64,000 nt of DNA, from NCBI GenBank assembly GCA_934661375.1, contig CAKUJH010000004.1, positions 1 through 64,000 of the forward strand. Reading direction: 5' to 3'. Shown piece by piece: positions 17,086 through 25,767 of this stretch. The notes under the pieces were generated by a model. That model was not told where the DNA came from. It saw nothing but the letters and a program-made list of their open reading frames with translations, and searched no databases. Position 1 is the stretch's first letter. Every line of letters begins with the position of its first letter. This stretch comes from an uncultured Victivallales bacterium (GTDB lineage: Bacteria > Verrucomicrobiota > Lentisphaeria > Victivallales > UBA1829). A program made the translations under genes and the position numbers.

Positions 17086-18204
17086 ATGGCAACATTGGAA
17101 AGCCGGTCGGTCAAGATGGAAGGTCCTGCGAAGAAATTCAGAGGGAAAAAATTCAGAGTCGCCATTATCGGATGCGGCGGTATTGCCCAGACTCACCTGG
17201 AAGCGTACAAGTCCATCCCCGAAGTGGAGATCGTCGCCGGAGTGGATATTCTGCCGGAACGTCTGAAAGTCATGGAGGAAAAATGGGGTCTGCCCAAGAA
17301 AGCCCTGTTCTCCGACTGGAAGGAAATGCTGAAGAAAATCAAGCCGGACGCGGTGGACGTCTGCACTCCGAACGGTGTCCATTGCGCACCGGTGGTGGAT
17401 GCCTGTAATGCCGGCTGCCATGCCATGGTCGAAAAGCCGATGGCGATGAATCCTGCCGAATGCGAAAAAATGATTGCGGCTGCCAAGAAGAACAAAGTCA
17501 AGCTGGCGGTCGGTTTCCAGCAGCGGTACAATCCGCATACGCAGGTGCTGATCAATGCCCGCGATAAGGGGCAGTTCGGCAAAATCATGTTTGTGAAATG
17601 CCAGGCTCTGCGCCGCCGCGGCATTCCGAACTGGGGTGTGTTTGGTCAGAAGGAACTCCAGGGCGGTGGTCCGATGATTGATATCGGCGTGCATATCCTG
17701 GAATCCGCCTATGAATTCATGGGCGCGCCGAAGCCGATTGCCGCCAGCGGAAATGTCTGGACGTATTTCGGCAACAAACCCAGCACGACCCGCAACGCAT
17801 GGCCGAACTGGGACTATAAGACCTACACTGTGGAAGACCTCGCCATCGGTCAGATCCGTTTTGACAACGGCGCGATCCTTCAGATTGAGTCTTCGTTTGT
17901 GGCGCATATTCCGAAAAACGATATTTTCAACTTCACCGCCATGGGCGAAAAAGGTGGATGCAGCTGGGAAACTGGCGAAATCTACTGTGACCAGAACGAC
18001 CTGATGGTCAACATGACTCCGACTTTCATTTCCAGCAGCGATGCCTGGGGTTCTCTGTTTGTCACCAAGCTGAAAAACTGGGTGGACGGCTGCACCAAGG
18101 GTACCAAGCTGGGTGCGCCCGGCGAGGCCGGTCTTGCTGTTCAGAAAATGCTGGACGGCATTTACCGTTCCGCCGCAGCAGGAAAAGAAGTTACAATCAA
18201 GTGA
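17086..18204 (+). CDS. Gfo/Idh/MocA family NAD(P)-dependent oxidoreductase
   Basis: 372 aa. Rossmann motif VAIIGCGGIAQTHLEAY near residue 25, catalytic-region VEKPMAMN near 115, and the alpha/beta C-terminal domain with PMIDIGVHILESAYEFMG. The family oxidises or reduces sugars and inositols at a ring carbon. SD AAGGAG precedes ATG 17086. It is third in the operon after the PurF-like protein and deacetylase and is followed by a terminator, so the three probably serve one amino-sugar or nucleotide-derived pathway (inference). Confidence 0.85.
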   Translation: MATLESRSVKMEGPAKKFRGKKFRVAIIGCGGIAQTHLEAYKSIPEVEIVAGVDILPERLKVMEEKWGLPKKALFSDWKEMLKKIKPDAVDVCTPNGVHCAPVVDACNAGCHAMVEKPMAMNPAECEKMIAAAKKNKVKLAVGFQQRYNPHTQVLINARDKGQFGKIMFVKCQALRRRGIPNWGVFGQKELQGGGPMIDIGVHILESAYEFMGAPKPIAASGNVWTYFGNKPSTTRNAWPNWDYKTYTVEDLAIGQIRFDNGAILQIESSFVAHIPKNDIFNFTAMGEKGGCSWETGEIYCDQNDLMVNMTPTFISSSDAWGSLFVTKLKNWVDGCTKGTKLGAPGEAGLAVQKMLDGIYRSAAAGKEVTIK

Positions 18205-18243
18205 TTGAACAGCTTCTTCCCTGTCTCTGAAGACAGAATCGAA

Positions 18244-18291
18244 ATCCGGGATGGAGTATTCCCGACGGAATGTTTCTCCCGGATTTTTTTG
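18244..18291 (+). terminator. Terminator after the PurF-like operon
   Basis: ATCCGGGA (18244-18251) pairs with TCCCGGAT (18277-18284), followed by a run of seven T. Confidence 0.8.
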
Positions 18292-18339
18292 CAGATTCCC
18301 GTATGAGCATTCCATGGTTTCTGAAGAAAATTCGTAAAC

Positions 18340-19908
18340 ATGAATAAAGAAACGACAGACAGAAAAGTTTTTCATGGTCTTGAACTGCTTCATTACTGCG
18401 GCGGCGGTGCGTATGGGGATGTTTATTACTGCCGTGACATTTCCGGACGGAACATGGCGGTCAAAATTATTTCCAAGCAGAAACTGGAAAGCGGCTGGCA
18501 GCGCGAACTGAAAGGCGTCATCAATTATCGGGAAATCACGGAAAATTCTCCGGAACTGCTTCAGATTTTTCATGTGGAAGAGGATGCGGATTCTTTTTTC
18601 TACACGATGGAAGCGGCTGATTCCGCCAGTGATTCGGAATATATCCCCGATACTCTCGCCGGACGCTTGCGGCACGGACCTTTGCCGCAGACTTCCGTTT
18701 TTGATATTCTGTTCCGTATTTTTACGGGGATCAGAACCATTCACAATGCCGGCTTTGCGCATCGGGACATCAAACCGGACAACATTATTTTTGTTAAAGG
18801 TGTTCCGAAATTAGGGGATATCGGGCTGCTTTCCTCATTGAATTCGACTTTCACGCAGATTGCCGGCACGATGGATTTTCTGCCGCCGGAACTGCGGATT
18901 TCCGACGGTTCTGATTCTTCGGACCGTCTGTCGCGCAAACGCAATGACCTGTACGCATTCGGGAAAGTGATTTATTGTGCGGTTACGGGATTGGATCCTC
19001 ATTCCTGGCCGACTGTACCGAAGGAATTGCCGTTGTCGCTCCCCTTGAAATTTTTTCTCCGATTGTCTTTCCAGCTTTGCGATAAAGATCCGAACCGGCG
19101 GCTTGATTCGATAGAGGACTTGCAGAAAGAGTTTGCCGAAATTGAGCGGAAACTTGCTTTCGGTGAAACCTTGCGGGATAAAATTTCCTGGCTGCTGAAA
19201 ATATTCCACGCAAAATTACGCGGAGTCTGGTTTCAGTTCTTGAAATTCATTCGCAAGTATTGGATTCCGGTGTTTTGTTTCAGTCTGCTGACCGCAGGAA
19301 CAGTCTGGTATTTCTGGCCGGAACCACCGTTTGACATAGCACGGGAGAAGACCCGGATTTACCGTAATAATTCCGTTGGCTTTACCATGACTGTTCCGAA
19401 GCAGTGGGAATTCAAACTGAATGATGAAATCCAAAGGGAAATTGCTGATATTGATGCAGAAAAAGTAAAAAAACTTTCGCCCCTCGACCGCAAAAGAATT
19501 GAAGCATATATTGAATTGATGAAAGCTGGTACGGATATTATGATCTGTGATTTTTCCGGCATATACAACGATCGGATTCTTGTACAATCTTTCCCCATAT
19601 CAGCAGAAGAAGCGAAAATCCTTGATGAAGAATTTTGGATTGATGCCCGCCGTCAGACACAGAATTTGGGGTTTCAGACTGAAATTTACGATCGGAAACG
19701 TGTCAGAATCAATGGAATTCCTGGTCTTTTCATTGATTGTTCCAACGAACCGCAGACACGAGTAAACAATTACATATTCCTGTTGCCGAATCAGTGTCTG
19801 GTCATTTCTCTCACCGCCAAAAAGAGTACATTCAAAAAACGCAAGGAAGAGTTTGAGCAGGTTATCCGTACCATAAAATTTGACCGGAAACCGGCAACTT
19901 CATCATGA
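18340..19908 (+). CDS. Membrane Ser/Thr protein kinase with extracytoplasmic domain
   Basis: 522 aa. The kinase domain (about 10-270) has glycine loop GGGAYGDVYYC, Lys near 42 in MAVKII, HRDIKPDN with Asp144, and GDIGL where DFG is expected. A single transmembrane segment near 307-326 (YWIPVFCFSLLTAGTVWYFW) is followed by a roughly 190-residue outer domain beginning YRNNSVGFTMTVPKQWEF. That start resembles PsbP/DUF1795-like domains that open with a sentence of this kind about fitting a surge of extracellular stress, but the match is weak. It is not adjacent to the kinase at 9368 and differs outside the kinase core. No clear ribosome site precedes ATG 18340. Confidence 0.82.
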   Translation: MNKETTDRKVFHGLELLHYCGGGAYGDVYYCRDISGRNMAVKIISKQKLESGWQRELKGVINYREITENSPELLQIFHVEEDADSFFYTMEAADSASDSEYIPDTLAGRLRHGPLPQTSVFDILFRIFTGIRTIHNAGFAHRDIKPDNIIFVKGVPKLGDIGLLSSLNSTFTQIAGTMDFLPPELRISDGSDSSDRLSRKRNDLYAFGKVIYCAVTGLDPHSWPTVPKELPLSLPLKFFLRLSFQLCDKDPNRRLDSIEDLQKEFAEIERKLAFGETLRDKISWLLKIFHAKLRGVWFQFLKFIRKYWIPVFCFSLLTAGTVWYFWPEPPFDIAREKTRIYRNNSVGFTMTVPKQWEFKLNDEIQREIADIDAEKVKKLSPLDRKRIEAYIELMKAGTDIMICDFSGIYNDRILVQSFPISAEEAKILDEEFWIDARRQTQNLGFQTEIYDRKRVRINGIPGLFIDCSNEPQTRVNNYIFLLPNQCLVISLTAKKSTFKKRKEEFEQVIRTIKFDRKPATSS

Positions 19909-20184
19909 TGATATGCCGTTTTTGAGGAATGGGTGAGATTCAGACAGCATCCTTTCTTCAACAGAATAATTTCTTCACACATAGAATCTGCAGCTGACGT
20001 TTCGGCATATTCGCCGGAAGAAACAACAATATTTGCAGAAAAAACCTTATTTTTTTTATTTCTGCTGCAAGATTTTCATTCGATGCTTGCAGTATGTATA
20101 TGAAGATGTTCTTTCGTTGGTGTGCCTTACCGTAATTCAATACGGCAGTATCTTCCCAATTGTTTTTTTGAAGGAATCGTTGAA

Positions 20185-20289
20185 ATGAGTGTAGATGATT
20201 TGCTTGCTGTGTTTGCTCTGTTGTTTCTGGCTGTGCCGGAAATCATTTTTGCTGTGCCGATGATCGCTAATCTATTTGACAGAGATTGA
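20185..20289 (+). CDS. Possible 34-aa membrane peptide
   Basis: ATG 20185 to TGA 20287-20289 reads MSVDDLLAVFALLFLAV..., one hydrophobic helix with a charged NLFDRD end. AAGGAA lies 9 bp upstream. It sits alone in the otherwise gene-free stretch 19909-20472. The rest of that stretch shows an AT-rich hairpin-like segment around 20034-20076 and the alpha-galactosidase promoter, but no other gene. Chance open frames of this size are frequent, so the call rests on the ribosome site and the coherent transmembrane character. Confidence 0.35.
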   Translation: MSVDDLLAVFALLFLAVPEIIFAVPMIANLFDRD

Positions 20290-20399
20290 ACTGTTCCGCA
20301 GTCGAAAGATCATGGCGTCTTTGGTTGATTTCGCTTCTTTGGCTGTCGTAACTCATTTACAATAATCCGCTTTTTTTTGAAATCCGGATGCCGGCATTC

Positions 20400-20427
20400 T
20401 TGAAAAATCCTGTGCATCGGTTATATT
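20400..20427 (+). promoter_or_regulatory. Promoter of the GH36-like gene
   Basis: TTGAAA (20400-20405) and TATATT (20422-20427) with a 16-bp spacer, 46 bp before ATG 20473. Confidence 0.5.
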
Positions 20428-20472
20428 TAACAGACTGTCATGAACTGAATAACCACAAATCAAGGATTTTTT

Positions 20473-22728
20473 ATGTCGGATCCGATTCAGAATTTGTTCG
20501 TTCCGCTGAACTGCGGAAATCTGCATTTTTCCCCTTATGCTGTCATCGACGGCAAAACGGTTTCCGGACAGCTGGAACAGGCGGAAATCTGGACCGGACG
20601 TAATTCTGCGGGATGGCGCATCTGCTGTCCCGGCTGTTTTCAGGATACGCTGACGTTCCAGTTTGACGGCGATGAAATCCGCTGTCGTCGGGAATTCCGG
20701 AACACTTCCGGTAAGGTTATGAAACTGAATGAGTTGGGCGCATCTCTGTCCGGTATTTCGTTCGGCGGAAAGGCTCGTGAGGATTTCTTTTATCATAATG
20801 AAAATCCGCGCATTTACGAAGTCATGGCTTTCCCCATTGATTACAACCGTACGGCGGATGACGCGAAAGATTCCTCGTTCGATTTGCAGGCAGGCAACCG
20901 CTGGGCTGATTCCGGAGTGGTCTGCGAACGCATCGGACGCAGTCCGTATCAGCCGTTCCCTGCCATTCTGCTGGGCAATACCCAATTGAAACACGGACTG
21001 GTTCACGGCTCTCTCAGTCAGAAAGTTTTCTACCATAACTATCTGGTGAAACATGACGGCACCGGCTGTATCCGGCTGGATATTTTCTCCAGTTTCAAAG
21101 ATGCCGCATATCTGGAAATCGCACCGGGACGGATTCTTACGGATGAATGGTATCTGGGTGCAATCGAATGCGCGGATCAGATTGAACATATTTTCGACCG
21201 CTACACGGCGGTTCTCCGGCAGATTCTTCCCCCGATGTACGGCGCAACAAAAATCAACCGCGACAACATGGTCTGGGGTTCCTGGAACGACGGTATTTTC
21301 CGTCACATCACCGAAGATATGATTCTTAAAGAAGCCGCGTTTCTCAAAGCGAACTTCCCGACGGTCCGCTGGGTTCAGGTGGACGACGGTTACGCCAACC
21401 GTGATCCGGATGCGTCCGCGCACGGACTCGGTGTCCCTTACGAAGGGAAGGACGGCATTGCACCGGAAAAATTCCCGGAAGGAATGCGGGCTTTCACCGA
21501 CAAAGTCCGTGCCATCGGTCTGCGGCCGGCAATCTGGATCGGAGGGCTTTGTCCGCATGACACGAAAATTTACCGGGAACATCCGGAATGGTTTATTGAT
21601 TACAGTTACCGGATTCCGACTTCCTCGCCGCTGGATGTGAGCCTGCCGGAAGCTCGGGAGTATATGACGTCTGCACTGGATACGCTTTGCACGGAATACG
21701 GCTTTGAAGGGGTCAAACATGACTTCTGGAGTTACGCTTTTGAAGACGGTCATGATCTGTACCATAATCATACCGCATCGGGTTACGAATGGCGCGAATG
21801 GTGGCTGAAGGAAGTCCGCAAACGTGTCGCGACCGATGGATATTTCCAGACCGGATGCGATATTGTCATGGGCAACCCGTTCCTGGGACAGTATTTCACC
21901 AATTACCGCTACGGAATCGACATCGGCGGCGGCAACTGGGATTTTGTCAAGACCAACTATCTCTGGGGCATGGCTTGTTTTGCCACGCATACCGGCGACA
22001 TTTTTGTTCCGAACAGCGATTCCGTCGGGCTGTTCCCCGGACTTTCCGACACCGAAGCGATGTTCTGCCTGAACTATTGTCTGGTAACGCATACCATGGT
22101 GGAGATCGCGGGCAAACTCAGTGAACATGCCGATTCCCCCCGCATCCCGATCCTCCGGAAAGCAGTCTGCAACCCGAATAACGGACAGGATGTCTTTTTC
22201 GGTTCGTGGAATTATCTCGACCCGAAACAGAAATATCCGGCAGTTCTTTATTTCAAAACGCCGCATTTCTGTCCGGCGGAAAATCAGCCCGGACTGCCGG
22301 TGCGCACCGTCGGACTGTTCAATCTGGAGGACACGCTGCAAACTATTTCGTTCCGGGTTGCCGAATTGGGACTGCCCGCCGGGGAGTATCAGGTTACGGA
22401 TGTGTGGAGCGGAGAAAAATTCAGCTTGACGGATGCTTTGAGTTTTGAAATTCCGGCGCACGGCAGCCGTCTGCTGGCGGTCAGCGGAATCCGGGGCGGA
22501 CAGCTGCTCGATGCCAATATCCGGATTCTGCGCAGTGAGCGCACGGAAGACGGACTGGCTCTGCATTTCGATTACGCCAATGATGCGGAACTGATCTTCG
22601 ACTCTGCTTTGACGGACGTGGAACTGGACGGACAGAAGATTTCGTGCGGCGGTTCGTCCGTGCTTAAACTGCACGCGGCGCAGAACAGTGTGCTGAAAGT
22701 GCAGTTTGCTGCGGCTGCCGAAATCTGA
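20473..22728 (+). CDS. GH36-like alpha-galactosidase / clan GH-D glycosidase
   Basis: 751 aa without a signal peptide, so probably cytoplasmic. An N-terminal beta-sandwich (1-260) precedes the TIM barrel, with WVQVDDGY near 302 and FEGVKHDFWSY, whose Asp417 sits where clan GH-D enzymes have the nucleophile. GIDIGGGNWDF near 481 lies in the acid/base region, and a beta-rich C-terminal domain follows. The family releases alpha-linked galactose or related residues from oligosaccharides. It is transcribed alone from its own promoter, with no transporter or pilin beside it. Substrate may differ from galactose because the nucleophile motif is not the classic KWD. Confidence 0.8.
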   Translation: MSDPIQNLFVPLNCGNLHFSPYAVIDGKTVSGQLEQAEIWTGRNSAGWRICCPGCFQDTLTFQFDGDEIRCRREFRNTSGKVMKLNELGASLSGISFGGKAREDFFYHNENPRIYEVMAFPIDYNRTADDAKDSSFDLQAGNRWADSGVVCERIGRSPYQPFPAILLGNTQLKHGLVHGSLSQKVFYHNYLVKHDGTGCIRLDIFSSFKDAAYLEIAPGRILTDEWYLGAIECADQIEHIFDRYTAVLRQILPPMYGATKINRDNMVWGSWNDGIFRHITEDMILKEAAFLKANFPTVRWVQVDDGYANRDPDASAHGLGVPYEGKDGIAPEKFPEGMRAFTDKVRAIGLRPAIWIGGLCPHDTKIYREHPEWFIDYSYRIPTSSPLDVSLPEAREYMTSALDTLCTEYGFEGVKHDFWSYAFEDGHDLYHNHTASGYEWREWWLKEVRKRVATDGYFQTGCDIVMGNPFLGQYFTNYRYGIDIGGGNWDFVKTNYLWGMACFATHTGDIFVPNSDSVGLFPGLSDTEAMFCLNYCLVTHTMVEIAGKLSEHADSPRIPILRKAVCNPNNGQDVFFGSWNYLDPKQKYPAVLYFKTPHFCPAENQPGLPVRTVGLFNLEDTLQTISFRVAELGLPAGEYQVTDVWSGEKFSLTDALSFEIPAHGSRLLAVSGIRGGQLLDANIRILRSERTEDGLALHFDYANDAELIFDSALTDVELDGQKISCGGSSVLKLHAAQNSVLKVQFAAAAEI

Positions 22729-23018
22729 CCGCGGAAAACATTCAGAAAACCGGGGAAGACTTCAGAATATTTTCATTTTTGAGGTCTTTCCCGTTGGAAT
22801 GCCGGGAGGAAAATCTTACGGCAGCGCGTCATTTCCTGAACCGGGGAAAAATTTTCCCTAAAAAAGATGATTTAGATTTGTATTCGGGAAAAAATGCGTT
22901 ATTTTATAAAGCACAGCAAAAACAAGACTTTTCAAATGTTTTGAAAAGGGTATACCAATAAAAAGCCAGCATGGATGCGGAGTCGGCAGACGTGCGGAAT
23001 AAAAGGAGCCATCATAAC

Positions 23019-23309
23019 ATGACAAAGCGAGACCTGGTAGTGAAAATTGCCGCCGATACGAATTTGATTCAGAGCGATGTTGCGGCCGTCGTGCAGAAAA
23101 CATTGGATTATGTTGCCGATGAACTGGTGGCCGGACGGAATATTGAACTGCGCAATTTCGGCGTTTTTGAAATCAAAGTGCGCAAAAGCCGCAAGGGACG
23201 CAATCCCAACAAGCCGGAAATCGAAGTTGCTATTCCGGAACGGGTTGTGGTGAAATTCCGTGCCGGAAAAGAACTCAGGGAACGCATTGCCAAGCTGGCT
23301 GAACATTGA
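23019..23309 (+). CDS. HU/IHF-family DNA-binding protein
   Basis: 96 aa from ATG 23019 (AAAGGAG at 23002-23008). MTKRDLVVKIA...VVQKTLDYVADEL forms the dimerisation helices, IELRNFGVFEIKVRKSRKGRNP the start of the beta arm, and VVKFRAGKELRERI the C-terminal helix. It bends DNA as a dimer in the nucleoid. The 290 bp upstream hold an AT-rich segment without a clear promoter and a possible weak hairpin (22751-22760 with 22784-22793) that may end the GH36 transcript. Confidence 0.92.
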   Translation: MTKRDLVVKIAADTNLIQSDVAAVVQKTLDYVADELVAGRNIELRNFGVFEIKVRKSRKGRNPNKPEIEVAIPERVVVKFRAGKELRERIAKLAEH

Positions 23310-23364
23310 GTATTTCCGCGCAGAAAACGGAACCGGACCCGGTTTCTGCCGGATAAACAGTTTG

Positions 23365-23408
23365 ACACGCCGTGTTCTTCCCTGAACGCATGGCGTGTGT
23401 TTTTTTTC
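23365..23408 (+). terminator. Terminator of the HU gene
   Basis: ACACGCCGTG (23365-23374) pairs with CATGGCGTGT (23389-23398), with one G-T pair, followed by a long T-run ending at 23408. Confidence 0.85.
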
Positions 23409-23449
23409 AGGGATGATTTTTTCAACATTTCAGAAGGACGGACGTTACG

Positions 23450-24703
23450 ATGTCTATGAACTCACAGCCACCTCCGGGAACCGGGGACATTTTCCCTGTG
23501 GAAGCCGCGACCTGGCGGGCCGTTGAAGAAGCGGCGCGCCGTATTTTCAATCTTTACGGATACGGAGAAATCCGTACGCCGATTTTTGAATATACCGAGG
23601 TGTTTCAGCGCGGACTGGGCAATGAAACGGAAGTCGTTCAGAAAGAAATGTATACTTTTGAAGACCGCGGCGGACGTTCTTTGACGCTCCGTCCGGAAGG
23701 CACTGCCGGAGTCATGCGCGCATTGTCCGGAACAGATGCCATGAACGGAGTCGAACACCGGGTTTATTATATCGGTCCCATGTTCCGCGGTGAACGGCCT
23801 TCCGCCGGCAGACGCCGTCAGTTCCATCAGATCGGGGTGGAAAATGTCGGCAGAGTAGCACCCGCTCTGGATGCGGAAAACATTGCCATGCTCTGCCATT
23901 TCCTGAACGAAATCGGCGCCGGCGGTTTCAAGCTGCTGCTGAACACCCGCGGCATTCCGGAAGACCGGAAACCTGCTGAAGATGCTCTGCGTGAATACTT
24001 TGCACCGCGTATAGATTCCATGTGCGAAGACTGCCGGGCGCGTCTCGAACGGAATGTCTGGCGGATTCTGGACTGCAAAGCGCCGGAATGTCAGGCGCAT
24101 ATCGCTTCCGCACCGGACGCGGCTTCGCTGTTCGGGGCTTCATCCCGCGAGTATTTCGATCAGGTGTGCCAGATCCTGACGGACTGGAATATTGATTTTA
24201 CGGTGGAACCGCGCCTGGTCCGCGGTCTGGATTATTATGTGCATACGGTTTTTGAATTGACTCATACCGGGCTGGGCGGTCAGAACGCCATTGCGGGCGG
24301 CGGTCGTTACGAATTGAATCTCCCCGGCATGAACCGTCCGGTCTGCGGTGTCGGTTTTGCCGCCGGAGTGGAACGTCTGCTCATGGTACGCGAAGCCATG
24401 AAAGTTCCGCCGGTGGAAGTTTCCGGTCCGGCAGTGTACCTGATTTCTCTGGGGTGTGCCGCACTGGAAAAGAACCGTCAGATTGCCAATGAACTGCGGC
24501 AGGCGGGAATTCCCGTGATGTTGGAAGCGGAAGAAAAGAGCATGAAATCGCAGATGCGTTCCGCCGACCGCCTGAAGGCGCAGAATGTATTTATTCTCGG
24601 AGAGTCCGAACTTGCGTCCGGTCAGGCTGTTCTGAAAAAAATGGCAGACGGTTCGCAGCAGACAATTGAAATCAGTTCCCTGAAAGATTGGATTGAAGAA
24701 TGA
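23450..24703 (+). CDS. hisS: Histidyl-tRNA synthetase
   Basis: 417 aa class II synthetase. Motif 1/2 region FEYTEVFQRGLG and MFRGERPSAGRRRQFHQIG, histidine-specific motifs LVRGLDYYVHTVFEL and AIAGGGRYE, then the class II anticodon-binding domain from about residue 325 (VYLISLG). A second Met two codons downstream is an alternative start. The stop overlaps the aroF start in ATGA, so the two are translationally coupled. Confidence 0.95.
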   Translation: MSMNSQPPPGTGDIFPVEAATWRAVEEAARRIFNLYGYGEIRTPIFEYTEVFQRGLGNETEVVQKEMYTFEDRGGRSLTLRPEGTAGVMRALSGTDAMNGVEHRVYYIGPMFRGERPSAGRRRQFHQIGVENVGRVAPALDAENIAMLCHFLNEIGAGGFKLLLNTRGIPEDRKPAEDALREYFAPRIDSMCEDCRARLERNVWRILDCKAPECQAHIASAPDAASLFGASSREYFDQVCQILTDWNIDFTVEPRLVRGLDYYVHTVFELTHTGLGGQNAIAGGGRYELNLPGMNRPVCGVGFAAGVERLLMVREAMKVPPVEVSGPAVYLISLGCAALEKNRQIANELRQAGIPVMLEAEEKSMKSQMRSADRLKAQNVFILGESELASGQAVLKKMADGSQQTIEISSLKDWIEE

Positions 24704-25740
24704 GCAAAGTTATCAACGTCAACATTGAAAAACAGTACCCGCTGCCGACACCGCAGGAAATTCTGGAAGAACTGCCCGTATCGTTTGTTGCAGAGGATAC
24801 CATTTACCGCTACCGCAAGGAAGTGGAAGATATTATCATGCGCAAGGACAAGCGCATTCTGGTGATTACGGGTCCCTGTTCCATCGACAGCATCCCCGCG
24901 GCTCTGGAATATGCGTCTGCGCTCAAGAAACTGCAGAGCAAAGTCTCTTCCAAGATGATGCTGGTCATGCGGACTTATTTTGAAAAACCGCGGACGACGC
25001 TGGGATGGAAAGGGATGATTTATGATCCGGATCTGAACCAGTCCTTCAATATTGAAAAAGGGGTGCGGATGGCGCGGAAACTGCTTCTGGAAATCAACCG
25101 TATGGAGATTCCGACGGCGACTGAATTTCTGGATCCGCTTATCCCGCAGTATATTTCCGACCTGATTTCCTGGGCGGCGATCGGCGCGCGCACCGTGGAA
25201 TCGCAGACGCACCGTCAGCTGGCAAGCGGACTTTCCATGCCGGTCGGATTCAAGAACGCCACAGATGGTTCGATCCACGTCGCCGTGGATGCCATTCTCA
25301 CTGCCCGTGCGAAACATTCTTTCCTCGGCGTGATCAGCGACGGCCGGACCGGGGTATTTCAGACGCGCGGCAATTATTTCTGCCACGTGGTTCTGCGCGG
25401 CGGTCAGCATCTGCCGAATTACAGTTCGGAAAATGTGGTCTACACGGTGGAACTGATGAAGCGTCTCAAACTGACGCCGAGCGTGATGGTGGATTGCAGT
25501 CATGCCAACTCCATGCGCAACCCGCTGATGCAGCCGAAAATCATGATGAACGTGGTCGATCAGATCCGGGAAGGGCAGAATGCCATTTGCGGAGTGATGC
25601 TGGAAAGCTACATCAAAACCGGACGGCAGGACATTGCCGCTGCCGGCAAACTGATTCCCGGCGTTTCGGTAACGGATCCGTGTCTGGGCTGGCAGGAAAC
25701 GGAAGAAGCAATTCTGGCGGCATACGAAAAGCTGCCCTGA
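24700..25740 (+). CDS. aroF: 3-deoxy-7-phosphoheptulonate (DAHP) synthase, class I
   Basis: 346 aa, E. coli AroF/G/H type: ILVITGPCSIDS (metal and PEP site), MRTYFEKPRTTLGWKG, GARTVESQTHRQLASG, PVGFKNATDGS, and VDCSHANS near the end. It condenses PEP and erythrose-4-phosphate as the first step of the shikimate pathway. It overlaps hisS by 4 bp and has no separate promoter. Feedback specificity (Phe, Tyr or Trp) cannot be assigned from sequence by eye, so the symbol is nominal. Confidence 0.92.
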   Translation: MSKVINVNIEKQYPLPTPQEILEELPVSFVAEDTIYRYRKEVEDIIMRKDKRILVITGPCSIDSIPAALEYASALKKLQSKVSSKMMLVMRTYFEKPRTTLGWKGMIYDPDLNQSFNIEKGVRMARKLLLEINRMEIPTATEFLDPLIPQYISDLISWAAIGARTVESQTHRQLASGLSMPVGFKNATDGSIHVAVDAILTARAKHSFLGVISDGRTGVFQTRGNYFCHVVLRGGQHLPNYSSENVVYTVELMKRLKLTPSVMVDCSHANSMRNPLMQPKIMMNVVDQIREGQNAICGVMLESYIKTGRQDIAAAGKLIPGVSVTDPCLGWQETEEAILAAYEKLP

Positions 25741-25767
25741 ATCATTTAACTGGAAGGCAAACGGATC

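Noticed and set aside
17044..18762. 572-codon open frame on the minus strand
   Set aside because: Runs antisense across a real oxidoreductase, its terminator and the start of a kinase gene; no coherent domain.
20353..22674. 773-codon open frame on the minus strand
   Set aside because: Antisense to the GH36-like gene, which carries conserved active-site motifs; the reverse product resembles nothing known.
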